The notes beneath the pieces were generated by a model that saw only the letters and a program-made list of their open reading frames with translations, searched no databases and was not told the DNA's origin. The position numbers and the translations under genes were made by a program. A stretch of DNA of 64,000 nucleotides from Tulasnella sp. 424 (lineage: Eukaryota > Basidiomycota > Agaricomycetes > Cantharellales > Tulasnellaceae): positions 43,540 through 107,539 of the forward strand of contig WSUB01000141.1 in the NCBI GenBank assembly GCA_019633425.1, read 5' to 3'. Shown piece after piece: positions 11,320 to 22,872 of this stretch; the stretch's first letter is position 1; each line of letters begins with the position of its first letter.

Positions 11320-13066
11320 TTAACAGAACTCACTCTCTTCGTCCTCGTCAATTTCAATATCCACATTGTCCAAAATCAAAGCTTGGCACCACTCATGGTA
11401 AGGCTTCGTGGTGTCTCGTTCCGTTCCATGAACGAGTTTCACCAACGCCTCCACCTTCCGCCAAGCCTCGGTTGAGTCTGGCTGGGGTTCGCGCTCTCCC
11501 TCCAGTTGTTCGTACTTGATCTCAAACAAGGGACTGGGACAAAGCACGCTCAAGAGCTCTGCCATATCCGGTATGTCATCGTCCGACAGGAACGAGGGTC
11601 CAACGTCCAGGAGCTGGAACGTCGATGAGTTGAACGACGGGTACGCTTGAGGTTGAGAATGTGAATGATTGTCCGTCGACCTCCACGGCAGTTCAAGAGG
11701 CTCATCTATCCGCTCGATTCTAATGCCGAGAGCCTCGAGGTTTGGAAAGGCCGCGGCAAAGTCGATAAGTGTTGTCGCCTTTATTCCCAACTCGAACCGC
11801 GGTTGGGGCCAAGGCTTAATGGCGAACCGTACCATTTTGGGAAACGATTTGCTCAGGATCCCGATATCGTCCGGGTCCAAGTGGATGCCTTCCAAGGCGA
11901 AAAGCTCCAGGTTTTTCAGCTCCGATAGCTCCAAGAAGGGAGTGAGATAGTGAAATCCTAGAGGCCACCAGCTCCACGGCCCGTCCGGGTAGAGCTCCAG
12001 GGAATGAAGATGGGGCACTTGCCGAACAAGTGCACGAGCGCGAGTGAGATAGTCGGCGAGGCCGTCGAAATTCAACGATGTGATCAATTCCTTCAATTCC
12101 TTCGGAAGTACAGGGTGGGGTAGGTCTGGACCCGGTTCATTCGGATCTGGAAGGTGGCCGACCTCAATGTCTAGAACTCTGATGGTCTGCTGGTTTTGAA
12201 GTAAAGTCGCGAAATTTTGGTAGAGTTGTAGGGTTGCCCTGATCGATTTGAACTTGAAAGTCTCCAAGCGGAGACCGTGGATGCCTGAGACGGTACGCAA
12301 GAACCTCGCGATGATATGGACATCATCCACCCTTACGTTATCCACCGAGATATCCAGCGCTTTCACGGAGGAGTGGAGAAAGGGGAGAGCGTGTTGGAGG
12401 TTCAGGACGTCGCGAGAGGCTGTCCAATGGAGCTCCTGAATGTTTGGTAATAGTGCGCCGAACCCAGCTGGTTTGAGAGCGAGCAGGGTGACTGAAAAGT
12501 CGGATGCGAAACTGCTCGAAGCGAGATGTGCTCTCCCGTCTGGATCCCTGTCGTCGTAACGAAGACAGCGAACCCTCCGTCCGTAATACCGGAAACGCTC
12601 CCAGTTGCGCGCTTCTATCGTCTCTGCAAATGCCTAGGATGTATAAAATGACCGACGAAGCCACTTTGTGGTCAGTCCCAGTATGACTAGCACAACGAGG
12701 GAGTACGAATACTGACCAAACCGCTCTTAGTATCTACAAGTGGGGAAAGGAGCCTCAATAGCGGTAGGACGGAGTCGATATCCCTCCAGAGCCAGTCCAG
12801 TACGACGCCATACCAAAGGCGAGAGACTCGGGCGGCCACAGCCTGATCGTGCCTTTGACAGTTTTGAAGGATGTTGCTAATGATCTCGTATACTGCCAGC
12901 ATTCGGTGCATCTCCCGATATGTATCGAGACCGACTGAGCGAGAGACTAATTCGTGGTAACACAGGCAAGTGTGGTTGGGGGGCGTTAACTTCACCGAGG
13001 CCGGCTACTATTGGGGAGGGCGTATTTGGACTCACCAGCAAGTTGAACGTCGGAATCCTGGGCCAT
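11320..13066 (-). CDS. F-box/LRR-like protein A2
   Basis: Exons 13036-13066, 12717-12946 and 11320-12633 give 524 aa, collinear with A1. The F-box-like block is MHRMLAVYEIISNILQNC then AVAARVSRLWYGVVLDWLW. Exon 3 starts AFAETIEARNWERFRYYGRR and carries the leucine-rich body and the conserved HGTERDTTKPYHEW tail, ending DEDEESEFC. The intron 2 donor is GTCAGT where the paralogues have GTGAGT or GTGAAT. Reading frame intact. The TGACGTGAC repeat present upstream of the other copies is missing at the equivalent place (about 13330-13350), so regulation of this copy may differ. Confidence 0.8.
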
Positions 13067-13939
13067 AATTCCACCCTAAACGCGATACAAGAGAAAGCTC
13101 AGACTTGCTTGGCTTGGAATTTGGGGTGAGGGAAGCGTGAAGAAACCTGAGCAAACCGAGAAGCGTCATTAATCCACAGGCTGAACAAAGAAAATAATTG
13201 AATTTGCTCTGGGAATAAGAAAAGCTTGCTCACAGTAGACACAGAAGGTTATGTCTGGAGGTCTAGATGTCGCAGATAGGTTTTAAGAGAGGGAAGAAAA
13301 GGTTCAGCAAGGGGAGGGGGGGGCTTGATCGCACGACAAGGAGACCTAATGTAACAGGCTGTCAGCCCAGAGATGACAATATAGGGTCTTGCAGAGACCA
13401 AGAACCCGCGTTTTCGAGAGACCCAACTCATCAACTAGCTCGCGAGAGAGGTCGTTATTACTATTGGATCCGAGAAAAATCTCGGTACCTCATGAAGCCA
13501 ACTCAAGGAGGGATCCCATCAGAAGGAGCGGAGCCAAAGGTCGAGGCAGCCTTTTCGGAGGGAATTGAAAAAAGAAAAAGCCCTGGTGCATCGAAGAGTT
13601 CGAGGTGATGCTGGAAAGTCTAAGAAAGGAGCAGGTGTGTCTAGAATGCGCTCAAATTGTCAAAGAGCTGGCTTGGAACGTTCACCTTAGCTGCGAGCTA
13701 AAGTCGCGCGAGCTCGAGAGGACATTGCGCCATTTCAACTCGTTGAGGGTTTTCTCCAGAGTTCGAGAGATCATCGCAGCGCACTCCTGATGGGAGGTCG
13801 GTCAATATGATATATATTCGGATCCGAGCCATCCATCATTCCTACAGCCCTACTGAGGATAGATGTAGCAGCTGAAATAATCGTCGACGTCGTATTCGTT
13901 TTCCTGTGCATTATCGAGTTGTTCTTTGGTAGTTGCGTA
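13067..13939. other. Upstream region of A2 and inter-unit spacer
   Basis: Repeats the A1 upstream layout (AAAATAATTGAATTTGCTCT near 13190, G-rich run near 13315). At 13605-13790 the plus strand has a 61-residue ORF rich in Glu/Leu/Lys (ESLRKEQVCLECAQIVKELA). Equivalent sequence at 16910-17100 has a stop, so it is probably not a conserved gene. Confidence 0.45.
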
Positions 13940-14665
13940 GCTACTGTCTTGTTCACAGTCCCATGTGCGATTCAAAAGAACGGTCCCGGCCCGGGCTTTG
14001 GGTGGTGTAGACTTATCACGTGCTTCCCTCATCCGAGAAGCCCCGCTCCCAGACATGTGTCCTCCTTTCAAACTACGCCATAACTAAGCAAATTTCACTT
14101 TTAGTGGTCTCCGCTGTAACGATAGTAGAGAGGGAATGCTCCATCCAGAGGCACATGCACAGGAAGTACTCCCAGGAGGGTTCCTGCGTACTCTCATTGA
14201 CCATTCGATGGTGAGGAAGTCCGCGGCAATAGACAAACCCCCGGGGGGGCTGTTGAGTGTTCAGCATTTTGTCAGCCTCGGGGCGTCAGGCTCGGCTGCA
14301 GTCGGCATCTCAATGTCATCACTGGTGCTACCAACCTCCACTCGACTACTCTCAGACCATGGAGAAAGTCTTCATCTTATACTCAAAGAATTGTTATTAT
14401 AACAAGAAAATTACCAGAAAATTTCCGGGAAATCAGAATCACGTCAACGGCCGCCACCGCAATCCGAAGCATCAGGAATGCGGAGAAGTTAAAGGCCGCC
14501 CCACTCCACCGCCTAAAGAATCCCCACCATATACAAAAAGCAAAGAAAAAGAGAGCCACCAAACAAGTTGTACAATTGCGAATTCTGCTAGCTACTTCTT
14601 TTTCCACATCATACCTAAAAAGTCAACGAGGAAGGCGTGTAAGTCCGGGTGCGTTTCTCGCAAGG
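13940..14665. repeat. 3' flank of F-box A unit 3
   Basis: Homologous to 10561-11319 and 17330-18034, with scattered indels. On the minus strand a terminal piece reads NEYDVDDYFSCYIYPQ then a stop at about 13850, following KGGHMSGSGASRMREA, which recurs in unit 2 as RGGHMSGSGASRMRES. This suggests a decayed ORF shared by the units. Confidence 0.6.
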
Positions 14666-16369
14666 TTAACAGAACTCACTCTCTTCATCTTCTTCAATAT
14701 CCATATTGTCCAAAATCAGAGCTTGACTCCATTCATGGTAAGGCTTCGTGGTGTCTCGTTCCGCTTCATGAACAAGGTTCACTAACGCCTGGACCTTTCG
14801 CCAAGCATTGGCTGAGTTGTCATCCGGTTGTGCGTAATCGATCTGAAACAGGGGGTTGTGGCAAAGCACGCTCAAGAGCTCCGCCATATCCGGAATGTCA
14901 TCGTCCGACAGGAACGAGGGTCCAATGTCCAGCAGTCGGAACGTCGACGAGTTGAACGACGGGTACGCTGGAGGTGGAGAAAGCGAAGGCTGTTCCGCCG
15001 ACCTCCAAGGGAGCTTCAGAGGTTCGCGTATCTGCTCGATGGTAATGCCGAGAACTTGGAGTTTTGGAAAGGCCATGGCAAAATTGATGAGGGCCGTCGC
15101 TTTTATGCCAAACTCGAAATCGCTCCGCACAGGCTCGATGACGAACCGAACCATCTGGGGGAAGGACTTGCCCATAATCGCGATGTCGCCCGGGTCCAGG
15201 TGGATGGGATGCGAGGTGACAAACTCCAGGTTCTCCAGCTCCGACAATTCCAAGAGGGGAGCGAGATAGCGAAATTCTGACGGCCACCAATCAAATAGTC
15301 CGTTAAGGTGGAGCTTGAGAGAGCGAAGTTGGGGCGCCTGCCGAACAATCGTACGAGCGCGAATGAGATAGTCGTCGGAACCGCGGAAAACCAAGTCGGT
15401 GACAAATTCCTTCAATTCCTTGGGAAGTGCAGGATAGATAGGATCCTGAGTTGCATCAGTTAGAAGAGATGGGGTATCGATCTTGATGTCCAAAACTTTG
15501 ATGGACTGCTGTTCTTGGAGTAAGGACACCATACTTTGCAAGAGTTGGTGGGATGTCCTCGTCGATTTGAACTTGAATGTCTCCAGGCAGAGACCATGGA
15601 TGCCTGAGATGGTGCATAAGACCCGCGCAGCGATATGGAGATCGTCTTCCCCTTCGCTGTACAACGTGATATCCAGTGTTTTCACGGAGGAGTTGAGAAA
15701 GGCGAGAGCGTGTTGGAGGTTTAGGGCGTCGTAAGACGCTGTCCAATGGATCTCTTGAACGTTTGGTAATAAGGGGCCGAATCCATCGGGCTTGAGAGCG
15801 AATAGGGTGACTGAAACGTCTGTCGCCAGGCTGCTCGCATCGATATCTAATATCCGGTCCGAAACGCAGTTGTCATAACTAAGACATCGAACCCGCCGGG
15901 CGTAATACCGAAAACGCTCCCAATTCCGGGGCTGAATTTTATCCTTGAACGCCTAGGTGTGGAACGATCAATGAATCGACTTGGGGTCAGTCCTGGTCTG
16001 ACTGACGTAAAAGGGGAGCTGAATACTCACCAAACCGCTCTCCGTATCTACTAGGGGGGCAAGGAGCCTCAGGAGCGGGAGGATAGAGTCGATGTCCCTC
16101 CAGACCCAGTCCAGTGCGACATCACACCAGAAGCGAGAGACCCGTGCGGCTACAGCCTGGTCGCGTGGTCGGCAGTTCTGAATAATTTTACTGATAATCT
16201 CATGTACCGCCAACATTTGATGCGTTTCCTGATATGTATCGAGACCGATTGGGCGAGAGGCTAATTTGTAGTGACGCATACAAGGGGCGTTAGCCTCGCC
16301 GACACCCCTGTTATCGAAGGTAGCATGTTCGGACTCACCAGCATTTTGAACGTCGGGATCTACATCCAT
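14666..16369 (-). CDS. F-box/LRR-like protein A3
   Basis: Exons 16339-16369, 16031-16260 and 14666-15952 give 515 aa. The F-box-like domain is MLAVHEIISKIIQNC then VAARVSRFWCDVALDWVWRD. Exon 3 opens AFKDKIQPRNWERFRYYARR and has the usual leucine-rich body (LENLEFVTSHPIHLDPGDIA) and tail HEAERDTTKPYHEWSQALIL. In this copy intron 1 is also open in frame, so retention would add about 26 residues. The splice sites shared with A1 and A2 argue for splicing. Intact. Confidence 0.8.
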
Positions 16370-17329
16370 AATCCCACCCGAAACTCGGTATAGAAAGGCA
16401 CACGGACTGCGTTGGCTTGGATTCGGGGGAGGGAAGGAGGAAAAAACCTGAGCAGAGGTAGGACGTGTCAATAGTCAATCGACATGACTGAACAAAGAAA
16501 ATTGAAGTTGACCCACCAATTAAGAAGATTCACTCACAGAAGATTTGATAGGTTATACTGAAGGTATGAGAGTCGCAGACAGGCTTTAAAAGAGGGAATA
16601 GAAAAGTTCACTAGGGGGGTTGGTTGCAAGCGACGGTTGCAGCGCGTGTGACGTGACGTGACATAATGTGACAACGATAATATTGGGCCTCGCACGTCTT
16701 TTCGAGACCCGACTCATCAACCAGTCAGTGAGAGAGGCGTCAAGCAACTGGGCATTACTATTGGATACGAGAAAAATCTAGGTGCCTCGTCAAGACAACT
16801 CAATGAGGGCTCCCGCTAGAAGGTGGCGAGACCAAAGGTCGAGGCAGCTTTTTCGGAAGGGGAATCGGAAAGGAAAAGTCCAGCTACATCGAAGTGTTGG
16901 GGATGGTGCTAGGAGGAAAAGAGCAGGTATGTTTATAATGTGCTCCAGTTAGCAAAGAGTTGGTTTGGCACAGCCGCCTTAGCTGCAAGCTGAATTCCGG
17001 TGAGCTTGAGAGGAATCGAACATTACGCGAGTTGGTGTCGTTCAGAGATGACCGCTATGCCAACTCTTGGAGAACATTCTTGAGAGCTCGGGACAATAGC
17101 CGAACTGCGATGGTGACGGAAGACCGGTTAATGTAATACGCATTTAGAAATGAGCCGTCAAAGATGAGGCGGAGAGCAGTCATCGATTCCTACAGCCTTG
17201 AGGAGGATAGATGTAGCAGATGAACTGAACGGCGTATTCGTTTTCCTGCACATGATCAAGCTCCTCCTTAGTAAGTTGCGTAACTATTGTCCTCGAAGTC
17301 GTTGTTTACGGTCTCACGTGCGCCAGTTT
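16370..17329. promoter_or_regulatory. Upstream region of A3 with TGACGTGAC repeat
   Basis: GTGACGTGACGTGAC lies at 16648-16662, about 280 bp upstream of the A3 ATG. The remainder is inter-unit spacer homologous to 13480-13940 and to 20385-20600. I see no intact gene. Confidence 0.5.
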
Positions 17330-18034
17330 AAAAGAACGGTCCCCGGCTTTTGAGTGCTATGGATGTACGTAACACACAATTCCCTCATCCGAGAAGCTCC
17401 GCTCGTAGAAATGTGTCTTCCTCTCAACTACGCTATAAGTGAACACATTTCGCTTCTAGCTGTCTCCACCGTAAAGTCGGTACTAGAGCGGGCCCGGCCG
17501 CGGGACTGCTCCCTCCAGAGGCACAGGAAGCATTCTTCGGAGTTTCTCCGTACTACCATTGACCTTCCGAGGGTTAGGAAGCCCGCGGCAACAGGCGAAA
17601 CCGGGGGGCCCCTATTGAGTGTTTGACATTTTGTCAGCCGATGGGTGGCAGGCTCGGCTATAATCCGCACTCAACGTCATCGCTAGGGCCACCAACCTCC
17701 ACTCACAGATAATGGAGAAAGCCTTCGTTTATACTCAAAGAATTACTTGTAATTATTACAAGACAATGATCAGGACTATTCCAAGAATCAGAATCCCGTC
17801 AACGGCCACCACCGGAACCCGAAGAAGCAGGACGTGGGGACGTTCAAGGCCGCCCCCGGATAACGCCTAAGGGATTACCAAGAACTCCCCACCATTTATC
17901 AAAAAAGGAAAGAAAAAGAGATCCACCAAGGGCATTGCACAATTGGGAATTCGTCAGGTTACTTATTCTTCGAGAATCATACCTACAAAAGTCAACGAGG
18001 GAGGCGTGTAAGTACGGGTGAGTTTCTCGCAAGG
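17330..18034. repeat. 3' flank of F-box A unit 4
   Basis: Homologous to 10561-11319 and 13940-14665; ends with the shared AAAGTCAACGAGGGAGGCGTGTAAG just before the A4 stop codon. No intact ORF. Confidence 0.7.
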
Positions 18035-19915
18035 TTAAGAGAACTCACTATCTTTAGCTTCTTGGATATCCATATTTTCCAAAATCAGAGCTTGACACCA
18101 CTCATGGTAAGGCTTCGTGGTGTCTCGTTCCGCTCCATGAACAAGTTTCACCAACGCCTGGACCTTCCGCCAAGCCTTGGTTGAGTCCTCCTCCAGTTGT
18201 CCGTTCTCGATCTCAAACTGGGGGTTGTGACAAGTCACGCTCAAGAGCTCCGCCATATCCGGTATGTCATCGTCCGACAGGAACGAGGGTCCAACGTCCA
18301 GCAGCCGGAACGTCGACGAGTTGAACGACGGGTACGCTGGAGGTTGGGAATGCGAAGGCTGTTCCGCCGACCTCCAAGGGAGCTTAAGAGGTTCGCGTAT
18401 ATCCTCGATGTTAATGCCGAGAACTTGGAGTTTTGGAAAGGCGGCGGCAAAGTCGATGAGAGTCGTCGCTTCGATTCCAAACTCGACTTCGGTATAGGGC
18501 GGAGGCAGGATGACGAACCGCATCATTTTGGGGAAGGACTTTCCCATAATCGCGATGTCGCCCGGGTCCAGGTTGACGTGATGCGAAATGACAAACTCCA
18601 GGTTCTCCAGCTCCGACAGTTCCAAGAAGGGAGTGAGATAGCGAAATTCTGAAGGCCACCAACCGAATACTCCGTTAAGGTAGAGCTTGAGGGAGCGAAG
18701 TTGGGGCGCTTGTCGAACAAGTGTACGAGCGCGAATGAGATAGTCGTCGGAACCGCGGAAAACCAAGTCGGTGACAAATTCCTTCAATTCCTTGGGAAGT
18801 GCAGTNNNNNNNNNNNNNNNNNNNNNNNNNNNNNNNNNNNNNNNNNNNNNNNNNNNNNNNNNNNNNNNNNNNNNNNNNNNNNNNNNNNNNNNNNNNNNNN
18901 NACGAGCGCGAATGAGATAGTCGTCGGAACCGCGGAAAACCAAGTCGGTGACAAATTCCTTCAATTCCTTGGGAAGTGCAGTATAGATAGAATCCTGAGC
19001 TGTATCAGTTAGAAGAGACGGGGTATCGATATCGATGTCCAAAACTTTGATGGACTGCTGTTCTTGGAGTAAGGACACCATACTTTGCAAGAGTTGGTGG
19101 GACGTCCTCGTCGATTCGAACTTGAAAGTCTCCAAGCGGACGCCCCGGATGCCTGAGATGGTGCATAGGAACCGCGCGGCGATATCAATATCATCATCCT
19201 CTCCATCGTTCAACGTGATATCCAGCGTTTTCACGGAGGAGTTGAGAAAGGCGAGAGCGTGTTGGAGGTTCAGGGCGTCGTGAGAGGCTGTCCAATAGAG
19301 CTCTTGAACATTTGGTAATAATGGGCCGAATCCATCGGGTTTGAGAGCGAACAGGGTGACTGAAAGGTCGGACGCGAAACTGCTCGAAGCGATATTTGAT
19401 ACCCCGTCTGGATCGCTGTCGTCGTAACGAAGACAGCGAACTCGCCGCCCGTAATACCGGAAACGCTCCCAATTCCGGGGCTGAATTTTCTCCGCGAATG
19501 CCTAGGATATGTGGAACGATCAACAAAGCGACTTGCGGTCAGTCCTGGTCTGACTGACGCAAAAGGGGAGCTGAATATTCACCAAACCGCTCTCTGTATC
19601 TACTAGCGGGGCAAGAAGCCTCATGAGCGGGAGAATAGAATCGATGTCCCTCCAGAGCCAGTCCAGTGCGACATCGCACCAGAAGCGAGAGACCCGGGCG
19701 GCTACAGCCTGAACGTGCGGTCGGCAGTGCTGAACAATGTTGCTGATAATCTCGTGTACCGCCAGCATTCGGTGCATCTCCTGAGATGTATCGAGATCGA
19801 CTGGGCGAGAGTTGTGTTGACGCATCCAAAGGGCGTTAGATTCGCCGACGCCCTGGTTATCGAGGGTAGCATGTTCGGACTCACCAGCATCTTGAGCGTC
19901 AGGCCCTACAGCCAT
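18035..19915 (-). CDS. F-box/LRR-like protein A4 (contains an assembly gap)
   Basis: Exons 19885-19915, 19583-19800 and 18035-19501. Mini-exon MAVGPDAQDA, F-box-like MLAVHEIISNIVQHC then AVAARVSRFWCDVALDWLW, exon 3 AFAEKIQPRNWERFRYYGRR, leucine-rich body, tail HGAERDTTKPYHEWCQALIL. The AATTAG acceptor of A1-A3 is lost, so I used the next CAG. Reading straight through intron 1 also stays in frame. Exon 3 contains 96 Ns (18806-18901) with the same 81 bases on each side. Removing gap plus one copy (177 bp) leaves 430 codons in exon 3, against 429 in A3. The true gene is therefore probably intact and free of the extra stretch. Intron 2 donor is GTGAAT. Confidence 0.75.
18725..18982. repeat. 81-bp exact duplication flanking an N gap
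   Basis: 18725-18805 and 18902-18982 appear identical and are separated by 96 Ns. The total offset is 177 bp, a multiple of three. Best read as a scaffolding artefact: contig ends that overlap but were not merged. Confidence 0.85.
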
Positions 19916-21421
19916 AATCCCACCAGAAACTCGATACAAAGATGCACACCGACTGCGTTGGTTTAGATTTGAGGGGAGGGAAGGAGGAAAAAAACCTGAG
20001 CAAAGCGAGAACGGTCAATCCCATGACTGAACAAAGACAATAATTGAAGTTAGTCTAGTAATGATAAAAAGTTCACTCACAGAAGATTTGATAAGTTCCC
20101 CTGAAGGTATGAGAGTCGCAGATATACTTTGAAAGAGGGAAAGAAAAAACCACCGGGAGGGTTTGGTTGCGTGTGAGGTACAATGCGTGTAACGTGACGT
20201 GACCCCCGTGACGGGGTTTCGGCCCAGAGATCACATTAGGCCTCGGCAAGACGGAGAAACCGCCTTTTGAAAGACCCGACTCAACGACTAGCTGCGGAAG
20301 ATGCATCACTTGTGGATATGGGAGCGATATGCATGGTCCTTGCTTTGGGGCAAGTTCTCTGAAAGAGTGGATACCAAATGGTCAACGCTTTTCGGAGGGG
20401 AATCGGATTGACGAATATCGAGCTACTAAATCAGATAGTTGGAGAGGGTACTGTAAAAAGAGAAGTCACTATGCTTAGAATGTGCTCGACTCAGCAAAGA
20501 GCCGGCCTAGCAAGTCCACCAGGCAAGAGAATATTACGCTACCTGGTTTTGTGAGAGATTATCTATCACAACGCGAATTCGGCACACCTGAAGGTTGCAT
20601 TGTGCGGCTTACAAAATGATCTATCATCGGAAACGTTTATAATAAAAACTTTTTATCCGACCCAACTGCAATCGCCCGCGTCGTGTGGCTCGTGTCTGTA
20701 CATGTGCTTGCGCGCAAGAGGGGTCCTCTCCCACCTCCTGTGGTTGGGACGAATATGTTCCCCAACCCATATCCCTTTCGTAACGCCAATAAGTCTCTCG
20801 GAGGCTATTCAGCAGTATTCAACGTTATCTTCGCCTCGGGATCCAAGACAACTGGGTACGCAGCCTCTCGAGAGTCGAGAATCTCGCAAACCAGCTGCCC
20901 CAGCAAAACCATCATCTTGGTCCGTCCGACAGGCTTTCAAAACAGAGCTTGTCGGACTTCATTGAGAAAGGTAGCTTGTAGGTGGACAGTCCGAGCATGT
21001 TCCTGATGCTGCATCCTTGGAGACAAGTATCTTTTATGTGAGAAGGCAGCTGTCGAGAAACCCAGATTTCTTTTCCGAGTCGTGCATTGTTGTGATTTCG
21101 CACACAAAGCCCACACCCCACGGTTTCCGTGATGAGACCACTTGCCTGGGGAACTGGTTCATATCTTGTCACGTTTTAAATGAACCCACGAGTAGGGTTT
21201 ACAGTAGCAACAGATGTACAACCCAGTCTCGACTACCTCAAATAGGACCATCAAAGCGCCGTCTCCCCGCCCACATTCAACATAATTGTTTTTTTTTTTT
21301 CAAGTCGTTTCCCCAAGCTGTTGTTGACGTGGGCTAGATCGAACAATGAATGCGTTGAGATAATTAGCAACAAAATTCAATAGATACGATACGATCAGAC
21401 GCACTATCCTGAAGACTACGA
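19916..21421. other. Spacer between subfamilies A and B
   Basis: 20193-20203 (CGTGACGTGAC) is the A4 copy of the upstream TGACGTGAC repeat. From about 20580 the sequence changes to the flank type seen around the B genes: ACCTGAAGGTTGCATT, then CGACCCAACTGCAATC, then GCGCGCAAGAGGGGTCC, repeated at 23150-23290, 25790-25890, 29230-29330 and 31450-31560. A decayed minus-strand copy of the companion ORF lies at about 20830-21010. A T10 run is at 21290. Confidence 0.55.
20830..21010 (-). pseudogene. Decayed companion ORF, copy 1
   Basis: Minus strand reads MLGLSTYKLPF then, after indels, GQLVCEILDSREAAYPVVLD. This matches parts of the open 117-residue ORF at 31524-31877 (MLALSTYTQTTF, GQLVHEILDLREVAHPIALD). 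The frame is disrupted between the blocks. Confidence 0.5.
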
Positions 21422-22872
21422 TTATTCGTCAGAGTTGGATCGTTGAATGAGCTTTACCATGGCCTCCGTGACGCGCCAGGGCGCCGCAGTGTCCGCAGGT
21501 GCCCTTTGCTTCCCATGATACTCGATTTCGAAGAGCGGATTAAGACAGAGCAACCCAAGGAACTCCGCCATACTAGGTACGTCCCCCTCCGACAGCACCG
21601 AACCTCCAACATCCAATATCCTAAACGCTGTAGGATTGAACGTATTGACCTGCTCTTCGTTGGCGGTTCCCGGAAGCGGAAGTGATGGACCGATGTTATC
21701 GAGGCGAAGGGTGAGAGCCTGAAGCTTTGGAAAGGCTTTGGCAAAGTCCACCAGCCAAGCCACCGGCACTCCCACTGCTGGCAAAGCGGTGTAATGGAGG
21801 CGAAGATGGAATCGTGCCATATTGGGTAACATCCTTCCCAGAGCGTGGATATCACTCCGGTTAAGGTGGATTTCTTCCGAAACCCACAACGTCAGTTCCT
21901 CAAGGTTTGGGTTTTGGAGGAACGGAGAAAGACTCCCGAAGTCCGACAAGTTCCCGGAACCGTTACTGGTAAGAACTAGTCTCAGAACTCGAAGGTCGGG
22001 AAGTCGCTGGAGGATGGTATGGATCCGAGTTATGTAGTCGCTTTCCTCGTAGAACTCTACGCTAGCTTTGAGTTCCCGAAGCCCGGTTGGTAAGTTAGGG
22101 AAAAGCATGTCCTGGGTTGCACGTGATTCGTCGTATGAATCATGGGTTATTCGAAAAACTTTGAGCTTGTGTTGCCCTTTCAGGAAAGACACAAATTGTT
22201 CCACCACCGCGTCGATCTGTCCCCCATAGCACTCAAACGTGAGATTCTCCAGTTCAAGTCCGGTAAATTCCGCGAGTGTATCGAAAACCCGACAAGCGGT
22301 GTCCTCTGCTTCCGCATCCGTGAGATACAGGGTAATGGTAAGAGCTTTGAGCGACGAGGAGATAAAGGGAAGAATGTGAGGTAGGTTGGCCATCTCGTGG
22401 ATAACGGTCCAACTGATTTCTTGAATATTCGGGAGCAGGGGGTCGATCCCAGGACGTTCCAAGGCCGGTGTGGACCACACCTGTTGAGGAGAAGGTTCGT
22501 GGCTGCTTTGGATCCAGCCCGTATCCCCGTCATTCAGGCTGAGGCGGTGAACGCGTCGGGCGTAGTGTTGAAATCGTTCCCAATTCTGGGATTCAATTTT
22601 TCCCGTCGAGAACTAAGCAAGTTATAATGCATCAGCTTAATCATACTGAGCTGAGGTTGTGCTATAAGGAAATTCACCCATTCGCCATGCATCTTTAGAG
22701 GAGGCAAGCCGACCTCCAACAGCGGGAAAACGGAATCAATATCTCGCCACAGGTGGTCTAGCGCGATGTTGCTCCAAAGCCACGAAACCTGTGCAGCTAT
22801 AGCCAGGTCTTGTTTTTGCGAATAGCTAAAGATGTGATCCAGAATCTCGTATATCCCAAGCACCTCGTGCAT
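21422..22872 (-). CDS. F-box/LRR-like protein B1
   Basis: Exons 22678-22872 and 21422-22612 give 461 aa. The F-box-like exon reads MHEVLGIYEILDHIFSYSQK, then IAAQVSWLWSNIALDHLWRD. Exon 2 begins FSTGKIESQNWERFQHYARR and has leucine-rich repeats (LPDLRVLRLVLTSNGSGNLS, NPNLEELTLWVSEEIHLNRS) and a shared end (MVKLIQRSNSDE). It parallels subfamily A (same intron after the F-box, same NWERF motif) but has no mini-exon and only weak sequence identity, so A and B are sister groups. Start: first ATG before the F-box; a small deletion relative to B2 lies just upstream. Intron donor GTGAAT. Intact. Confidence 0.8.

Noticed and set aside
13605..13790. 61-codon plus-strand Glu/Leu-rich ORF between A2 and A3
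   Set aside because: The homologous sequence at 16.9-17.1 kb has a stop and indels, so there is no sign of conserved coding.
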